Assembly: GCA_900756495.1 (NCBI GenBank)
Contig: CAAEKI010000103.1
Coordinates: forward strand, 1 to 21,709
Origin: an uncultured Oscillospiraceae bacterium
Lineage (GTDB): Bacteria > Bacillota > Clostridia > Oscillospirales > Oscillospiraceae
DNA length: 21,709 nt
Direction of reading: 5' to 3'
Both the position numbers and the translations under genes were made by a program. Below, piece by piece: positions 1 to 7,959 of the stretch. The notes beneath the pieces were generated by a model. It did not search any database. It was not told the origin of the DNA and saw nothing but the letters and a program-made list of their open reading frames with translations. Positions within the stretch are counted from its first letter, which is position 1. Every line of letters begins with the position of its first letter.

Positions 1-2319
1 ATATTGCAGGAAGGTGATGTCCTCGCCGCGCTTTTTCACTGCAATATTGTAGTTTTTCACGCCATCCAGCGCGCCTTCCAGTTCGGTCAGCTCATGGTAG
101 TGGGTGGCAAAGAGAGTCTTGGATCCCAGACGGCGTTTGTCGGCGCAGTACTCCAGCACGGCCCGGGCGATGGCCATACCGTCATAGGTGGAGGTGCCCC
201 GGCCGATCTCATCCAGAATAAGGAGGCTCTTGGCGGTGGCGTTTTTCAGCAGCTCTGCCACCTCGGTCATTTCCACCATAAAGGTGGACGCCCCTGCGCT
301 CAGGTCATCGCTGGCCCCGATGCGGGTGAAAACCCGGTCCACGATGCCGATGTGGGCGGCTTTGGCGGGAACAAAGGAGCCCATCTGGGCCATAAGGACG
401 ATGAGGGCCACTTGGCGCATGTAGGTGGACTTGCCCGCCATGTTGGGGCCTGTGATGATGGCCAGGGTGTTCTCGCCGGTGTCCATCACGGTGTCGTTCG
501 GGACAAAAAGGCTGTTTTTCAGTACCCGCTCCACCACCGGATGCCGGCCCTCGACAATCTCGAGCCGGTCGGAGAGATCCACCTCCGGCCGGCAGTAGCC
601 GTTGTCGGCGGCCACGGCGGCGAAAGAGGTGAGCACGTCCACCTGGGCGCAGGCGGCGGCGGAGCGCTGAATCCGCCCCACCTCGGCGGCGGTCTTCTCC
701 CTCAGCTCACAGAAGAGCTGAAATTCCAGGGCGGTCACCTTGTCCTGGGCGGAGAGGATGGTGTGCTCCATATCCTTCAATTCCTGGGTAATAAAGCGCT
801 CGCAGTTGGCCAGGGTCTGCTTGCGGATGTAGGTGTCGGGCACCAGATCGTAATAACTCTTGGAGACCTCGATGTAGTAGCCGAAGACTTTGTTGTAGCC
901 CACCTTCAGGCTTTTGATGCCGGTCTTCTCCTTCTCTCTGGCCTCGATGGCGGCCACCATACCCTTGCCGTTCTGCAGGATGTCACGGAGCTGATCGACC
1001 TCGGAGTTGTAGCCGCCCTGGATGAAGCCGCCCTCCCGCACCGAGAAGGGAGGGTCCTCGACGATGGCCCGGGAGATGAGGGTGCGCAATTCGGTGAGGT
1101 CGTCCAGTTCCTCCCGCAGGACGGCCAGGAGGGAGGAGGAATAGGGCTCCAGAAGCTTGCGCAGGGAGGGGAGCTTTCCCAGTCCGGCGGCAAGGGAGGC
1201 CAGGTCCCGCCCCCCGGCGGTGCCGTAGACGATGCGGCCGATGAGCCGCTCCAGGTCACCCACCTCCCGGAGACAGAGGACGATCTCCTCCCGGCCGATG
1301 GTGTCGCCCGAGAGATCGGACACCGCCCCCAGGCGCTTGCCGATCTGGGCGGGGCTCAGAAGGGGACGCTCCATCCAGGAGCGGATGAGGCGGCGGCCCA
1401 TGGGAGTCTTCGTCCGGTCCAGCACCCACAGCAGGGAGCCTTTCTTTTCCTTGGTGCGCAGGGTCTCGGTAAGCTCCAGGGTCTGCCGGGCGGTGAGATC
1501 CAGCTCCATGTACTGGCCGGAGGTGTAGTATTTGAGCTCAGAGAGGTGGGAGAGATCGGTTTTCTGCGTCTCGTACAGGTAGGAGAGGAGCCCGCCGGCG
1601 GCCAGGGCGGCACTCCCGGTGAGACTGGGCAGGTCCTCCAGTCCGGTCTTAAATTGTCTCTCCAGGCTGGCCGGAACGGCAGCGCCGTCGTACCGGTCCG
1701 CCCCGCCGTTTTCACAGCGGCACTCCAGCCGGGAGACCAAGAAGTCCAGCAGGGCGGCGTCGGCATAGGCCTCCTCCGAGAGCACTGCCTCACGGGGGGA
1801 GAAGCGGCCCAGCTCGTTGTAGAGGTGCTCACCGGAGAGGGCCCCGGCAAAGGAGGTAGCCCAAACCTCTCCGGTGGAGATATCACAGAAGCACAGCCCC
1901 ACATCCTCTCCGGCGCGATACACCGAGCAGATAAAGTTGTTGCGCCCCTCCTCCAGCATGGACTCGGAGATGACGGTGCCGGGGGTCACGATGCGGATGA
2001 TATCCCGGTCCACCAGCCCCTTGGCGGTGGACGGGTCCTCCATCTGCTCACAGATGGCAACTTTGTAGCCCTTGGAGATAAGCCGGGCGATGTAGGCGTC
2101 GGCGCTGTGGTAGGGTACCCCGCACATGGGGGTACGCTCGTCGGCGGGCTTGCCCCGGTCGCGGGTCGTGAGGGTCAGCTCCAGCTCTTTGGAGACTAGC
2201 CTGGCGTCCTCGTTGAACATCTCGTAGAAGTCGCCCAGGCGGAAAAATAGAATACAGTCCGGGTGGAGCTCCTTCATTCTGACGTATTGCTGCATCATGG
2301 GGGTCAGTTCCGATGGCAT
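1..2319 (-). CDS. mutS: DNA mismatch repair protein MutS (3' end cut by window)
   Basis: Recognises base mismatches and small loops and starts methyl-independent mismatch repair with MutL in the cytoplasm. The reading frame is open from the ATG at 2319 to the window edge, giving 773 codons of a protein that is usually about 850-880 residues, so the C-terminal tail lies outside. The mismatch-reading Phe-Tyr-Glu triad is at residues 31-33 (GDFYEMF). The Walker A loop GPNMAGKST starts at residue 624, and the Walker B/signature stretch LDEIGRGTSTYDG follows at about residue 700, ahead of the ATHYHEL motif. The ATG has a good AAGGAG site 7-8 bases upstream. It lies 80 bp downstream of miaB on the same strand with no terminator that has a T-tract between them, so the two are probably cotranscribed. 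Identification is secure. Confidence 0.97.
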   Translation of the reverse strand, partial: MPSELTPMMQQYVRMKELHPDCILFFRLGDFYEMFNEDARLVSKELELTLTTRDRGKPADERTPMCGVPYHSADAYIARLISKGYKVAICEQMEDPSTAKGLVDRDIIRIVTPGTVISESMLEEGRNNFICSVYRAGEDVGLCFCDISTGEVWATSFAGALSGEHLYNELGRFSPREAVLSEEAYADAALLDFLVSRLECRCENGGADRYDGAAVPASLERQFKTGLEDLPSLTGSAALAAGGLLSYLYETQKTDLSHLSELKYYTSGQYMELDLTARQTLELTETLRTKEKKGSLLWVLDRTKTPMGRRLIRSWMERPLLSPAQIGKRLGAVSDLSGDTIGREEIVLCLREVGDLERLIGRIVYGTAGGRDLASLAAGLGKLPSLRKLLEPYSSSLLAVLREELDDLTELRTLISRAIVEDPPFSVREGGFIQGGYNSEVDQLRDILQNGKGMVAAIEAREKEKTGIKSLKVGYNKVFGYYIEVSKSYYDLVPDTYIRKQTLANCERFITQELKDMEHTILSAQDKVTALEFQLFCELREKTAAEVGRIQRSAAACAQVDVLTSFAAVAADNGYCRPEVDLSDRLEIVEGRHPVVERVLKNSLFVPNDTVMDTGENTLAIITGPNMAGKSTYMRQVALIVLMAQMGSFVPAKAAHIGIVDRVFTRIGASDDLSAGASTFMVEMTEVAELLKNATAKSLLILDEIGRGTSTYDGMAIARAVLEYCADKRRLGSKTLFATHYHELTELEGALDGVKNYNIAVKKRGEDITFLQY

Positions 2320-2366
2320 GGCGGGTTCTCCTTTTCTCTCTCTTTGGGGAGGGGACGGCGTTCAGC

Positions 2367-2386
2367 GGCCCCGCAGCGGCGGGGCC
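2367..2386. repeat. GC-rich hairpin between miaB and mutS
   Basis: A perfect 8-bp inverted repeat (GGCCCCGC / GCGGGGCC) with a 4-base loop sits in the 80-bp gap between the miaB stop and the mutS start. No T-run follows on either strand, so it is unlikely to be an intrinsic terminator. It may be an mRNA-stability or attenuating stem, or chance in GC-rich DNA. Confidence 0.4.
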
Positions 2387-2399
2387 CAGCCGGGGCGGA

Positions 2400-3803
2400 C
2401 TAGGCCAGCTCACCGAACAGGGACCACTTGTTGGCCCCTGTGATATGGAGCTGGACAAAGGTTCCGATGAGGGAGGCCTCCCCCTCCAGCCGGACCAGGC
2501 GGTTGCCGGGCGTCCGGGCGGTAAGCCCCTTGCCGTCCCGCCCATCCACCAGGCAGCGGACGGTCTTCCCGATATAGGCGGCATGGCGCTCCTCGGAGAT
2601 CCGGTCCTGCACCTCCACCAGCCGCTGGAAGTTTTTCAGCTTCTCCTCCCGGCTCATGGGGTCGGGCATCTCAGCCGCCGGGGTTCCCTTCCGGGGGGAG
2701 TAGATAAAGGTAAAGAGGGCGTCGAAGCGGACCTCCTCGATGAGGCTCAGGGTCTCCTCAAATTCCTCTGTAGTCTCGCCGGGAAAGCCAACGATGACAT
2801 CGGAGGTGAGTACGATATCGGGGATGAGGGTCCGCAGGGCACGCACCTTCTCCAAATAGCCCTCCCGGGTATACCGCCGGTTCATCTCGGAGAGTACCCG
2901 GTTATTCCCCGCCTGGAAGGGCAGGTGGAAAACCGGGGCCACCTTTTCGCACGCTGCCATGGTCTCGAAGAGCTTTTGGGAGGCGTCCTTGGGGTGGCTG
3001 GTCATAAAACGCAGGAGAAAGTCACCGGGGATGTCGTTGGCGGCGCGGAGCAGGTCGGCAAAGTCCATGGGTGCCTCCAGATCCTTGCCATAGGAGTTGA
3101 CGTTTTGGCCCAGCAGGGTGATGTCCCGGTAACCCGCCTCCGCCAGGTCGCGGATCTCGGAGAGGATGACCTCGCTCTCCCGGCTGCGCTCCCGGCCCCG
3201 TACATAGGGGACAATGCAGTAGGAGCAGAAGTTGTTGCAGCCATACATGATGGACACCCAGGCCTTGACGCCGTTCTGGCGCACGACGGGAATGCCCTCA
3301 GCGATGGAGCCGCTCTCGTCGGTGTTCTCAAAGACGCGGCCCCGGCGGCTTACTACCCTCCAGAAAAGCTCGGGGAATTTCCACAGGGCGTGGGGGCCAA
3401 AGAGGAGATCCACATGGCGGTAGGACTGCCGGATCTTCTCAGCCACGTGGCCCTCCTGGGCCATACAGCCGCACAGGCAGATGATCTGCCCCGGATGGCG
3501 GCGCTTGGTGTGAATCAGCGCCCCCACGTTGCCCAGAACCCGGTCCTCAGCGTGTTCCCGTATGGCGCAGGTATTGATGACGATGACATCGGCCTCGTCC
3601 TCGGACTGGGTGAAGCCGTAACCCATCTCGGATAGATAGCCCCGGATGCGTTCGGAGTCGGCCTCATTCTGCTGACAGCCATAGGTGTCCACGAAGGCCA
3701 GGGGGGTATGGGTCAGGGCCTGATTGCGCTCCAGCACCTTTTGGCAGAAGTCCAGCTGCCCGGCCACCTGTTCGGGGGTAATGCGCGTCGTCTCTCGCTT
3801 CAA
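2400..3803 (-). CDS. miaB: tRNA-2-methylthio-N6-dimethylallyladenosine synthase MiaB
   Basis: Radical-SAM methylthiotransferase that adds a methylthio group to i6A37 of tRNAs reading UNN codons. The N-terminal MTTase domain carries the three cysteines of the auxiliary cluster (TYGCQQNEAD, NTCAIREHAE, CLCGCMAQ). The radical-SAM CxxxCxxC motif (CNNFCSYC) is at about residues 188-195, and a C-terminal TRAM domain ends in TGANKWSLFGE. The start is chosen as TTG at 3803 because GGAGGAA lies 7 bases upstream. An upstream in-frame TTG at 3830 has no ribosome site and lies next to the predicted transcription start. The product is 467 residues, normal for Firmicutes MiaB with its N-terminal extension. 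It is followed by mutS, a common clostridial arrangement. Confidence 0.95.
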   Translation of the reverse strand: MKRETTRITPEQVAGQLDFCQKVLERNQALTHTPLAFVDTYGCQQNEADSERIRGYLSEMGYGFTQSEDEADVIVINTCAIREHAEDRVLGNVGALIHTKRRHPGQIICLCGCMAQEGHVAEKIRQSYRHVDLLFGPHALWKFPELFWRVVSRRGRVFENTDESGSIAEGIPVVRQNGVKAWVSIMYGCNNFCSYCIVPYVRGRERSRESEVILSEIRDLAEAGYRDITLLGQNVNSYGKDLEAPMDFADLLRAANDIPGDFLLRFMTSHPKDASQKLFETMAACEKVAPVFHLPFQAGNNRVLSEMNRRYTREGYLEKVRALRTLIPDIVLTSDVIVGFPGETTEEFEETLSLIEEVRFDALFTFIYSPRKGTPAAEMPDPMSREEKLKNFQRLVEVQDRISEERHAAYIGKTVRCLVDGRDGKGLTARTPGNRLVRLEGEASLIGTFVQLHITGANKWSLFGELA

Positions 3804-3839
3804 AATATGTTTCCTCCAGAGGGTATACAATAATAAAGA

Positions 3840-3868
3840 ATCATACCATTTTTTCGTCGGAAAAACAA
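3840..3868 (-). promoter_or_regulatory. Sigma-A-type promoter of miaB-mutS
   Basis: Read on the minus strand, TTGTTT (3863-3868) and TATGAT (3840-3845) are separated by exactly 17 bases. Transcription would start near 3833, giving a leader of about 30 bases before the TTG start. The -35 box is built from the T-run of the preceding operon's terminator, so the end of one unit and the start of the next are fused. Confidence 0.65.
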
Positions 3869-3894
3869 GAGGGCCCGCCTGTAAAGGCGGGCCC
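3861..3894 (-). terminator. Intrinsic terminator of the ABC/PsuG-like operon
   Basis: A perfect 9-bp GC stem (3871-3879 with 3886-3894) has a 6-base loop. On the minus strand it is followed by TCTTGTTTTTCC. It lies about 100 bp after the PsuG-like stop codon and before miaB, so it closes the transporter operon. Confidence 0.85.
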
Positions 3895-3997
3895 CTAGAG
3901 TTTGGGCTTTAGGCGGCGGCATGAGACATACAATTAAGTGCACAAATACTTGAGACTATTCAGATCAGGAGTATGAGACGCATTTTCTGCTCCTGTG

Positions 3998-4783
3998 CTA
4001 TGGCGCTACCGTGAGTCTGGCAGCCAGACAGGCGTTGGCGATCAGGGAATTGAACTGTATCCGGGAGGACAAGCCGTTTGTGAGCCTGTCAAAGGCTGCA
4101 TTTGCTGCGGGGTGGTACTCCAGTCCTGCCTCCTCGGCCTGCTTTCCCGCAGCGATTCCTTGAATGAGGAGGGAACGGTTTGGGATCCGCAGCTTCTCCG
4201 GAATGGGCTGCAGCAGAAGTCGGCGGCTTGGATCCGCCGGAAGCCGTTTTCCGTCCCATATACCGGAGAGGGGGACGTCTGCGCTCTCGAAGATATAGCC
4301 GGTACACCGGGATGTACCGACCCCCAGCACCTGCACGCCCGCGTCCATCAGCCAACAGATGGTGGCCGGTATATCCAGCATATCCTTGGGGGAGGTGGAG
4401 AGCAGGGCCACAGGGATATCGCGGAGGGCGGGGAGATCCGGACAGAGGGCCTCGCTGCGGATGTCCCCGATGCCGCCCATACCGCAGGTCACTGCCAGGG
4501 ACAGTCCCATCCTCTGACAGACGGCCATGGTGCCTGAGGCCGTCAGGGCCCCAGAGATGCCGCTGGCCAGAGACAGCTCCAGCGTGTCGCAGCTTATGCG
4601 GCACAGCTGGGCCGCCCGGTCCCGGAAGGAAAGGTAGTCCTCCATGGAACCTACGATGACTTTCCCGGCGTCCACCCAGACGATATTGTCCAGCTCCTCT
4701 GGCCAGCTGTCCAACAGAGTCTTGTTGCTCAGTGAGACCAAGCCGTGGGTAAACAGAGCCGACTCCACCAGAAAGCCAGCCAT
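3998..4783 (-). CDS. Divergent PsuG-like (pseudouridine-5'-phosphate glycosidase family) protein
   Basis: The 261-residue product resembles PsuG/indigoidine-synthase-A proteins, which reversibly cleave the C-C bond of pseudouridine 5'-phosphate to uracil and ribose 5-phosphate. The N-terminal VESALFTHG matches the family's LESTIISHG (Glu7). SGALTASGTM replaces the GGTTVSATM segment, and GGIGDIR (103-109) replaces GGIGGVHRG. Lys133 in SPKDMLDIP matches the catalytic lysine of AKSILDI. The C-terminal QFNSLIANACLAARL matches the NIALVKNNARLAA helix. The family's HRG and following DIS stretch, which carries metal-site residues, is shortened or missing, and an Arg stands where the family's phosphate-binding Lys is expected. 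The protein is also about 40-50 residues shorter than E. coli PsuG. Its ATG shares a base with the stop of the upstream binding-protein gene, implying coupled translation. The fold assignment is fairly firm, the substrate is not. Confidence 0.75.
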   Translation of the reverse strand: MAGFLVESALFTHGLVSLSNKTLLDSWPEELDNIVWVDAGKVIVGSMEDYLSFRDRAAQLCRISCDTLELSLASGISGALTASGTMAVCQRMGLSLAVTCGMGGIGDIRSEALCPDLPALRDIPVALLSTSPKDMLDIPATICWLMDAGVQVLGVGTSRCTGYIFESADVPLSGIWDGKRLPADPSRRLLLQPIPEKLRIPNRSLLIQGIAAGKQAEEAGLEYHPAANAAFDRLTNGLSSRIQFNSLIANACLAARLTVAP

Positions 4784-5910
4784 TACTTCCAGCCTTCCAG
4801 ATCGTTCACGTTATCCACAGTGACCAGGGTCAAAGGCAGATAGACGTTGCCGTCAAAGGTCTCCCCCTCATTGAGCATAACCGCCATCTGGAGGGCGGCC
4901 TTGGTGTAGCGCTCACTGGAGTAAGACATAGAGCCAGTCATAGTGCCGGCGGCAATGGCGGCCCTGGCGTCGTCAGTGAAGTCAACGCCGTATACCAGCA
5001 CGCCCTCCTTGCCCTCGGCCGCCAGGGCCTCCACTACTGCCAGCGCCATAATGTCGTTGCAGCAGAAGATGCCCTTCAGGTCGGGGTATTCAGTGAGGAG
5101 AGCCTTAGCCGCGTCATAGGCTAGGGTGGCGTCCCAGTCGCAGTTCTGTACGGCCACCAGCTCGATGCCCTCGGCGGCTTCCAGCACAGCTTTGGCACCG
5201 GCGGTGCGGCCTTCGCTCTGACCGGCACCGGCCAAGCCGGCGATGATGGCTACCTGACCGCCGTCGGGCAGGCGGGAAATCATGTCGTTTGCCACCGTCT
5301 CGCCCTGCTCTTCAAATTTGACGGTGATAGTGGCATCCAGATGTCCGCCGGCCTCCTCCAGGGCGGCTACATCTACGCCGGGGCCCAGGTTAATGACTTT
5401 TACACCGTTTTCATTACATTTGACGATACCGGGAATCAGATTGGTACCGTCGATGGGCGAGACGATGATGACATCGTAGTCCATATCGGCCATGGTCATG
5501 AGCACGTCCAGTTGGGAGGCGGTGTCCCCCTCGGTGGTACCAGTCTGGACATCCAGGTCGATGCCATACTCGGCGGCTGCGGCCTCATAGTAGTCCTTCA
5601 TATTGGCCCAGAAGGGATTGGTGAGGGAGATGATCACCGCGCCTACTTTAATCGCGCCAAAGTCCTCGGGCATGCCGCCGATCTGCTCGGCCATAGCCGC
5701 ATCGAACGCGGTATAGAGCTGTTGGACGATAGGCGACAGGTCGGAGGTCTCACCACCCTCGGGAGCGGGGGATTCGCTGGGCAGGACTTCGGTCTGCTGA
5801 GCAGGAGCAGTGCTTTCCGGAGCATCGTTGTTTCCGGTCGTTTCAGAGCCGCAGGCGGCCAGGCTGAGCACTATGATTACCGCGAGCAATAGGGAACACA
5901 ATTTTTTCAT
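4783..5910 (-). CDS. ABC transporter sugar/nucleoside-type substrate-binding lipoprotein
   Basis: A 375-residue secreted lipoprotein that captures the substrate for the adjacent permease. The signal peptide (about residues 1-19) ends in a lipobox LAAC, with Cys20 as the likely lipidation site, followed by a Ser/Pro/Glu-rich linker to about residue 60. The body is a type-1 periplasmic-binding fold of the RbsB class (Peripla_BP_4): IKVGAVIISLTNPFWANM, then SPIDGTNLIPGI, GQSEGRTAGAKAVLE and CCNDIMALAVVEAL. The ATG is preceded by an AAGGATG ribosome site. The gene lies 68 bp after the permease, and its stop overlaps the start of the PsuG-like gene. The family takes up ribose, other sugars, nucleosides or autoinducer-2. 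The ligand cannot be read from the sequence. Confidence 0.9.
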   Translation of the reverse strand: MKKLCSLLLAVIIVLSLAACGSETTGNNDAPESTAPAQQTEVLPSESPAPEGGETSDLSPIVQQLYTAFDAAMAEQIGGMPEDFGAIKVGAVIISLTNPFWANMKDYYEAAAAEYGIDLDVQTGTTEGDTASQLDVLMTMADMDYDVIIVSPIDGTNLIPGIVKCNENGVKVINLGPGVDVAALEEAGGHLDATITVKFEEQGETVANDMISRLPDGGQVAIIAGLAGAGQSEGRTAGAKAVLEAAEGIELVAVQNCDWDATLAYDAAKALLTEYPDLKGIFCCNDIMALAVVEALAAEGKEGVLVYGVDFTDDARAAIAAGTMTGSMSYSSERYTKAALQMAVMLNEGETFDGNVYLPLTLVTVDNVNDLEGWK

Positions 5911-5978
5911 TTCATTTCATCCTTTTAAAAAAATTATATAAAGGAAAAAGATCCTCTATATCACATCAAAACATTGGC

Positions 5979-6935
5979 TCAACCGATGCGGCGACTGCGT
6001 TCACGCAGCTCCGCTATGACTACTGCACACAGCAGCATAGCTCCGGTAATGAACTGCTGATAGTAAGACGAGACGCTCATGATGGTCAGCCCGTTGCGGA
6101 TCAGCCCCATCAGGAATACAGCGATCACCGTCCCCAGGAGATTACCGCTGCCGCCATGAAGAGTGGTACCTCCCATAATGACAGCGCAGATGGCATCCAT
6201 CTCCATGTTCAGTCCCGCATTGGCCTCAGCGGAATTGAGTCGGGCAGTGACGACGATACCTGCCAGAGCGGAGAGCACTCCCATCAGAATAAAGACGGAC
6301 ACCCGGTAGCGCCCAGTGGGTACACCGCTGCGTTTGAGGGCCTCTGGGTTGCCTCCCAGCGCAGTGAGATAGGTTCCCCAGCGCATCCAGTAGAAGATGG
6401 GAATAAGCAGAAGAACCACTACAAAAGACATGGTTACCCCGGATTCCATGCCCAAGATATCGCCATAGCCGAAGGACCGAAAGCTCTGTGGCAGCTTGGT
6501 GATGGGAATGCCCTGGGTGACAATGAGGGACATACCACGGTAGAGAAAGGAGGTGGCCAGCGTGATAATCAGGGCGTTGATGCGGGTGGCGTGGATTAAA
6601 AGGCCGTTTGCCGCGCCCATGGCTCCCCCCAGCCCGAGGGCTAGGAGAATACTTATCCAGACAGGGGCGCCAGCTTTCATTGCCGCAGCGGCACAGACAG
6701 CACTGAAGGAGAGAATGGAGCCCACGGAGAGGTCAATGGCACCGGCGGAGATAATGCACATCATTCCGCAGGCCAGAATCAGCCGGTAGGAGTTGGCCTC
6801 CAGAATATTGACCACGTTTTTCAGGGAAAAAAAGGACTGGGTTTGGATGGATAAAAACACCATTACACCCAGACATACACCGATAAGCAGCAGAGGAGCG
6901 GACTGCCGAGCACACCATTTTTTCAGAGAGCTCAT
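5979..6935 (-). CDS. ABC transporter permease, RbsC/BPD_transp_2 family
   Basis: A 318-residue integral membrane protein with roughly eight to ten hydrophobic segments, typical of RbsC-class permeases that probably work as a homodimer. Family hallmarks are the early CGMMCIISAGAIDLSVGSILSFSA segment and the late GGTTLHGGSGNLLGTVIAVFLMGLIRNGL segment that contacts the ATPase. The ATG at 6935 follows GGGGGAGATGAACC and overlaps the stop of the ATPase gene (ATGA), which indicates translational coupling. Length is normal. Only one permease gene is present, so the transporter would have a homodimeric membrane part. Confidence 0.92.
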   Translation of the reverse strand: MSSLKKWCARQSAPLLLIGVCLGVMVFLSIQTQSFFSLKNVVNILEANSYRLILACGMMCIISAGAIDLSVGSILSFSAVCAAAAMKAGAPVWISILLALGLGGAMGAANGLLIHATRINALIITLATSFLYRGMSLIVTQGIPITKLPQSFRSFGYGDILGMESGVTMSFVVVLLLIPIFYWMRWGTYLTALGGNPEALKRSGVPTGRYRVSVFILMGVLSALAGIVVTARLNSAEANAGLNMEMDAICAVIMGGTTLHGGSGNLLGTVIAVFLMGLIRNGLTIMSVSSYYQQFITGAMLLCAVVIAELRERSRRIG

Positions 6936-7678
6936 GGTTCATCTCCCCCGCTTTCCCGGCGCAGGATCAGGTCCTGGAGCGCGTCAATGGTGGTGTCCCG
7001 GGTAGCCGCTCCCGCGATGACACGACCGGAGCGCAGCACATAGATGTAATCGGCCAAGGCAAACACTTGGTGGAGATTGTGGCTGATGATCAGCTGAGTC
7101 ATCCCCCGTTCTCGCAGCCTGGAAAGCATCTGCATGGTGCTGTGGCTTTCCTGGATGCCCATGGCAGCGGTAGGCTCGTCCAGCAGCAGCAGAGTCCCGG
7201 GGCGCCGGAGCGCCCGGGCAATAGCGATACCCTGACGCTGTCCGCCGGAGAGATTGCGCACAGGCTCCTCCAGATCGGGGATCTCCACATGGATGTCAGC
7301 CAGAAGTGACCGAGCCTCCTCCATCATGGCCCGTCGGGCGAGAAAAGGACCGTGCATCCGCTCGCTGCCGAGGAAAATGTTTTCTACACTGTTCTTAAAA
7401 TTGTCCAGCGCAAGATCCTGGTAAACGGTGCGGATACCCAGCTCCATGGCCCGGGGAATAGTAAGGCTGCGGTAGTTATCCCCCCCAATGTTGATTTGGC
7501 CCCGATCGGGCTTAATGTTCCCGGATAAGATCTTGATGAGGGTGGATTTTCCGGATCCGTTATCTCCCACAATGGCGGTGATATCTCCCTGTATAACCTC
7601 CAGAGAGATATCCTGAAGCGCCAGTATATGGCCAAACCCTTTGGTAATTCCTGTTGTAGAAAGGATGCGCTCTCTCAT
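6932..7678 (-). CDS. ABC transporter ATP-binding protein (single-domain RbsA/FrcA type)
   Basis: Powers the adjacent permease. The one nucleotide-binding domain is complete: Walker A GDNGSGKST (residues 38-46), Q-loop VYQDLAL, signature LSGGQRQGIAIARAL, Walker B LLLLDEPTAAMG and the switch histidine in ISHNLHQV. Many ribose-type transporters use a tandem ATPase of about 500 residues. This one has a single domain of 248 residues, as in FrcA, and would act as a homodimer. The start is uncertain: ATG at 7678 is used here, but an in-frame TTG at 7690 is also possible, and neither has an ideal ribosome site. It is the first gene of a four-gene operon (ATPase, permease, binding protein, PsuG-like). 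Confidence 0.92.
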   Translation of the reverse strand: MRERILSTTGITKGFGHILALQDISLEVIQGDITAIVGDNGSGKSTLIKILSGNIKPDRGQINIGGDNYRSLTIPRAMELGIRTVYQDLALDNFKNSVENIFLGSERMHGPFLARRAMMEEARSLLADIHVEIPDLEEPVRNLSGGQRQGIAIARALRRPGTLLLLDEPTAAMGIQESHSTMQMLSRLRERGMTQLIISHNLHQVFALADYIYVLRSGRVIAGAATRDTTIDALQDLILRRESGGDEP

Positions 7679-7725
7679 GTCCTCACTCAATCTGCATACT
7701 GCTTGAATGATATATTATAAAATCC

Positions 7726-7754
7726 ATTATAGCAGTGGCTCTATAATAGGCCAA
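7726..7754 (-). promoter_or_regulatory. Promoter of the ABC/PsuG-like operon
   Basis: On the minus strand TTGGCC (7749-7754), a 17-base spacer and a perfect TATAAT (7726-7731) precede the ATPase gene by about 50 bp. The -35 box is embedded in AATTTGGCC, which shares TTTGGC with the inverted repeat upstream of the PucR-type gene. The rest of the intergenic stretch (7755-7911) is AT-rich and shows no gene. Confidence 0.7.
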
Positions 7755-7911
7755 ATTGTTTATCATAATAATACGAGCTGCTGTATAAGAAAAACCTATA
7801 GGCTGATATGACACACGCGGCATCGGAAAGAGTAAAGCTCCGGAATTTTCTGCCATAAAAAAGTATAAGCGGTTTCACACATAAGATGACCCGCTATTTT
7901 AAATTAATTAG

Positions 7912-7955
7912 AAACAAAAGTATGAGGACCTACCCTTATGGGCAGGTCCTCATAC
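7912..7955 (-). terminator. Intrinsic terminator of the PucR-type regulator gene
   Basis: Arms 7920-7935 and 7940-7955 pair with a single mismatch around a 4-base loop. On the minus strand the stem is followed by TTTTGTTTC. It begins 5 bp after the regulator's stop codon and separates it from the ABC operon. Confidence 0.9.
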
Positions 7956-7959
7956 GTAT

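Noticed and set aside
4..2199. Very long plus-strand open frame opposite mutS
   Set aside because: It is a shadow of the mutS frame in GC-rich DNA. Its translation is low-complexity and Gly/His/Val/Leu-rich, with no recognisable domain and no ribosome site.
2367..2386. Terminator between miaB and mutS
   Set aside because: The stem has no T-run on the minus strand, and the genes are close enough to be one transcript.
2313..3635. Long plus-strand open frame opposite miaB
   Set aside because: It lies wholly over the clear miaB frame. The predicted protein has no motif and the shape is typical of an antisense shadow.
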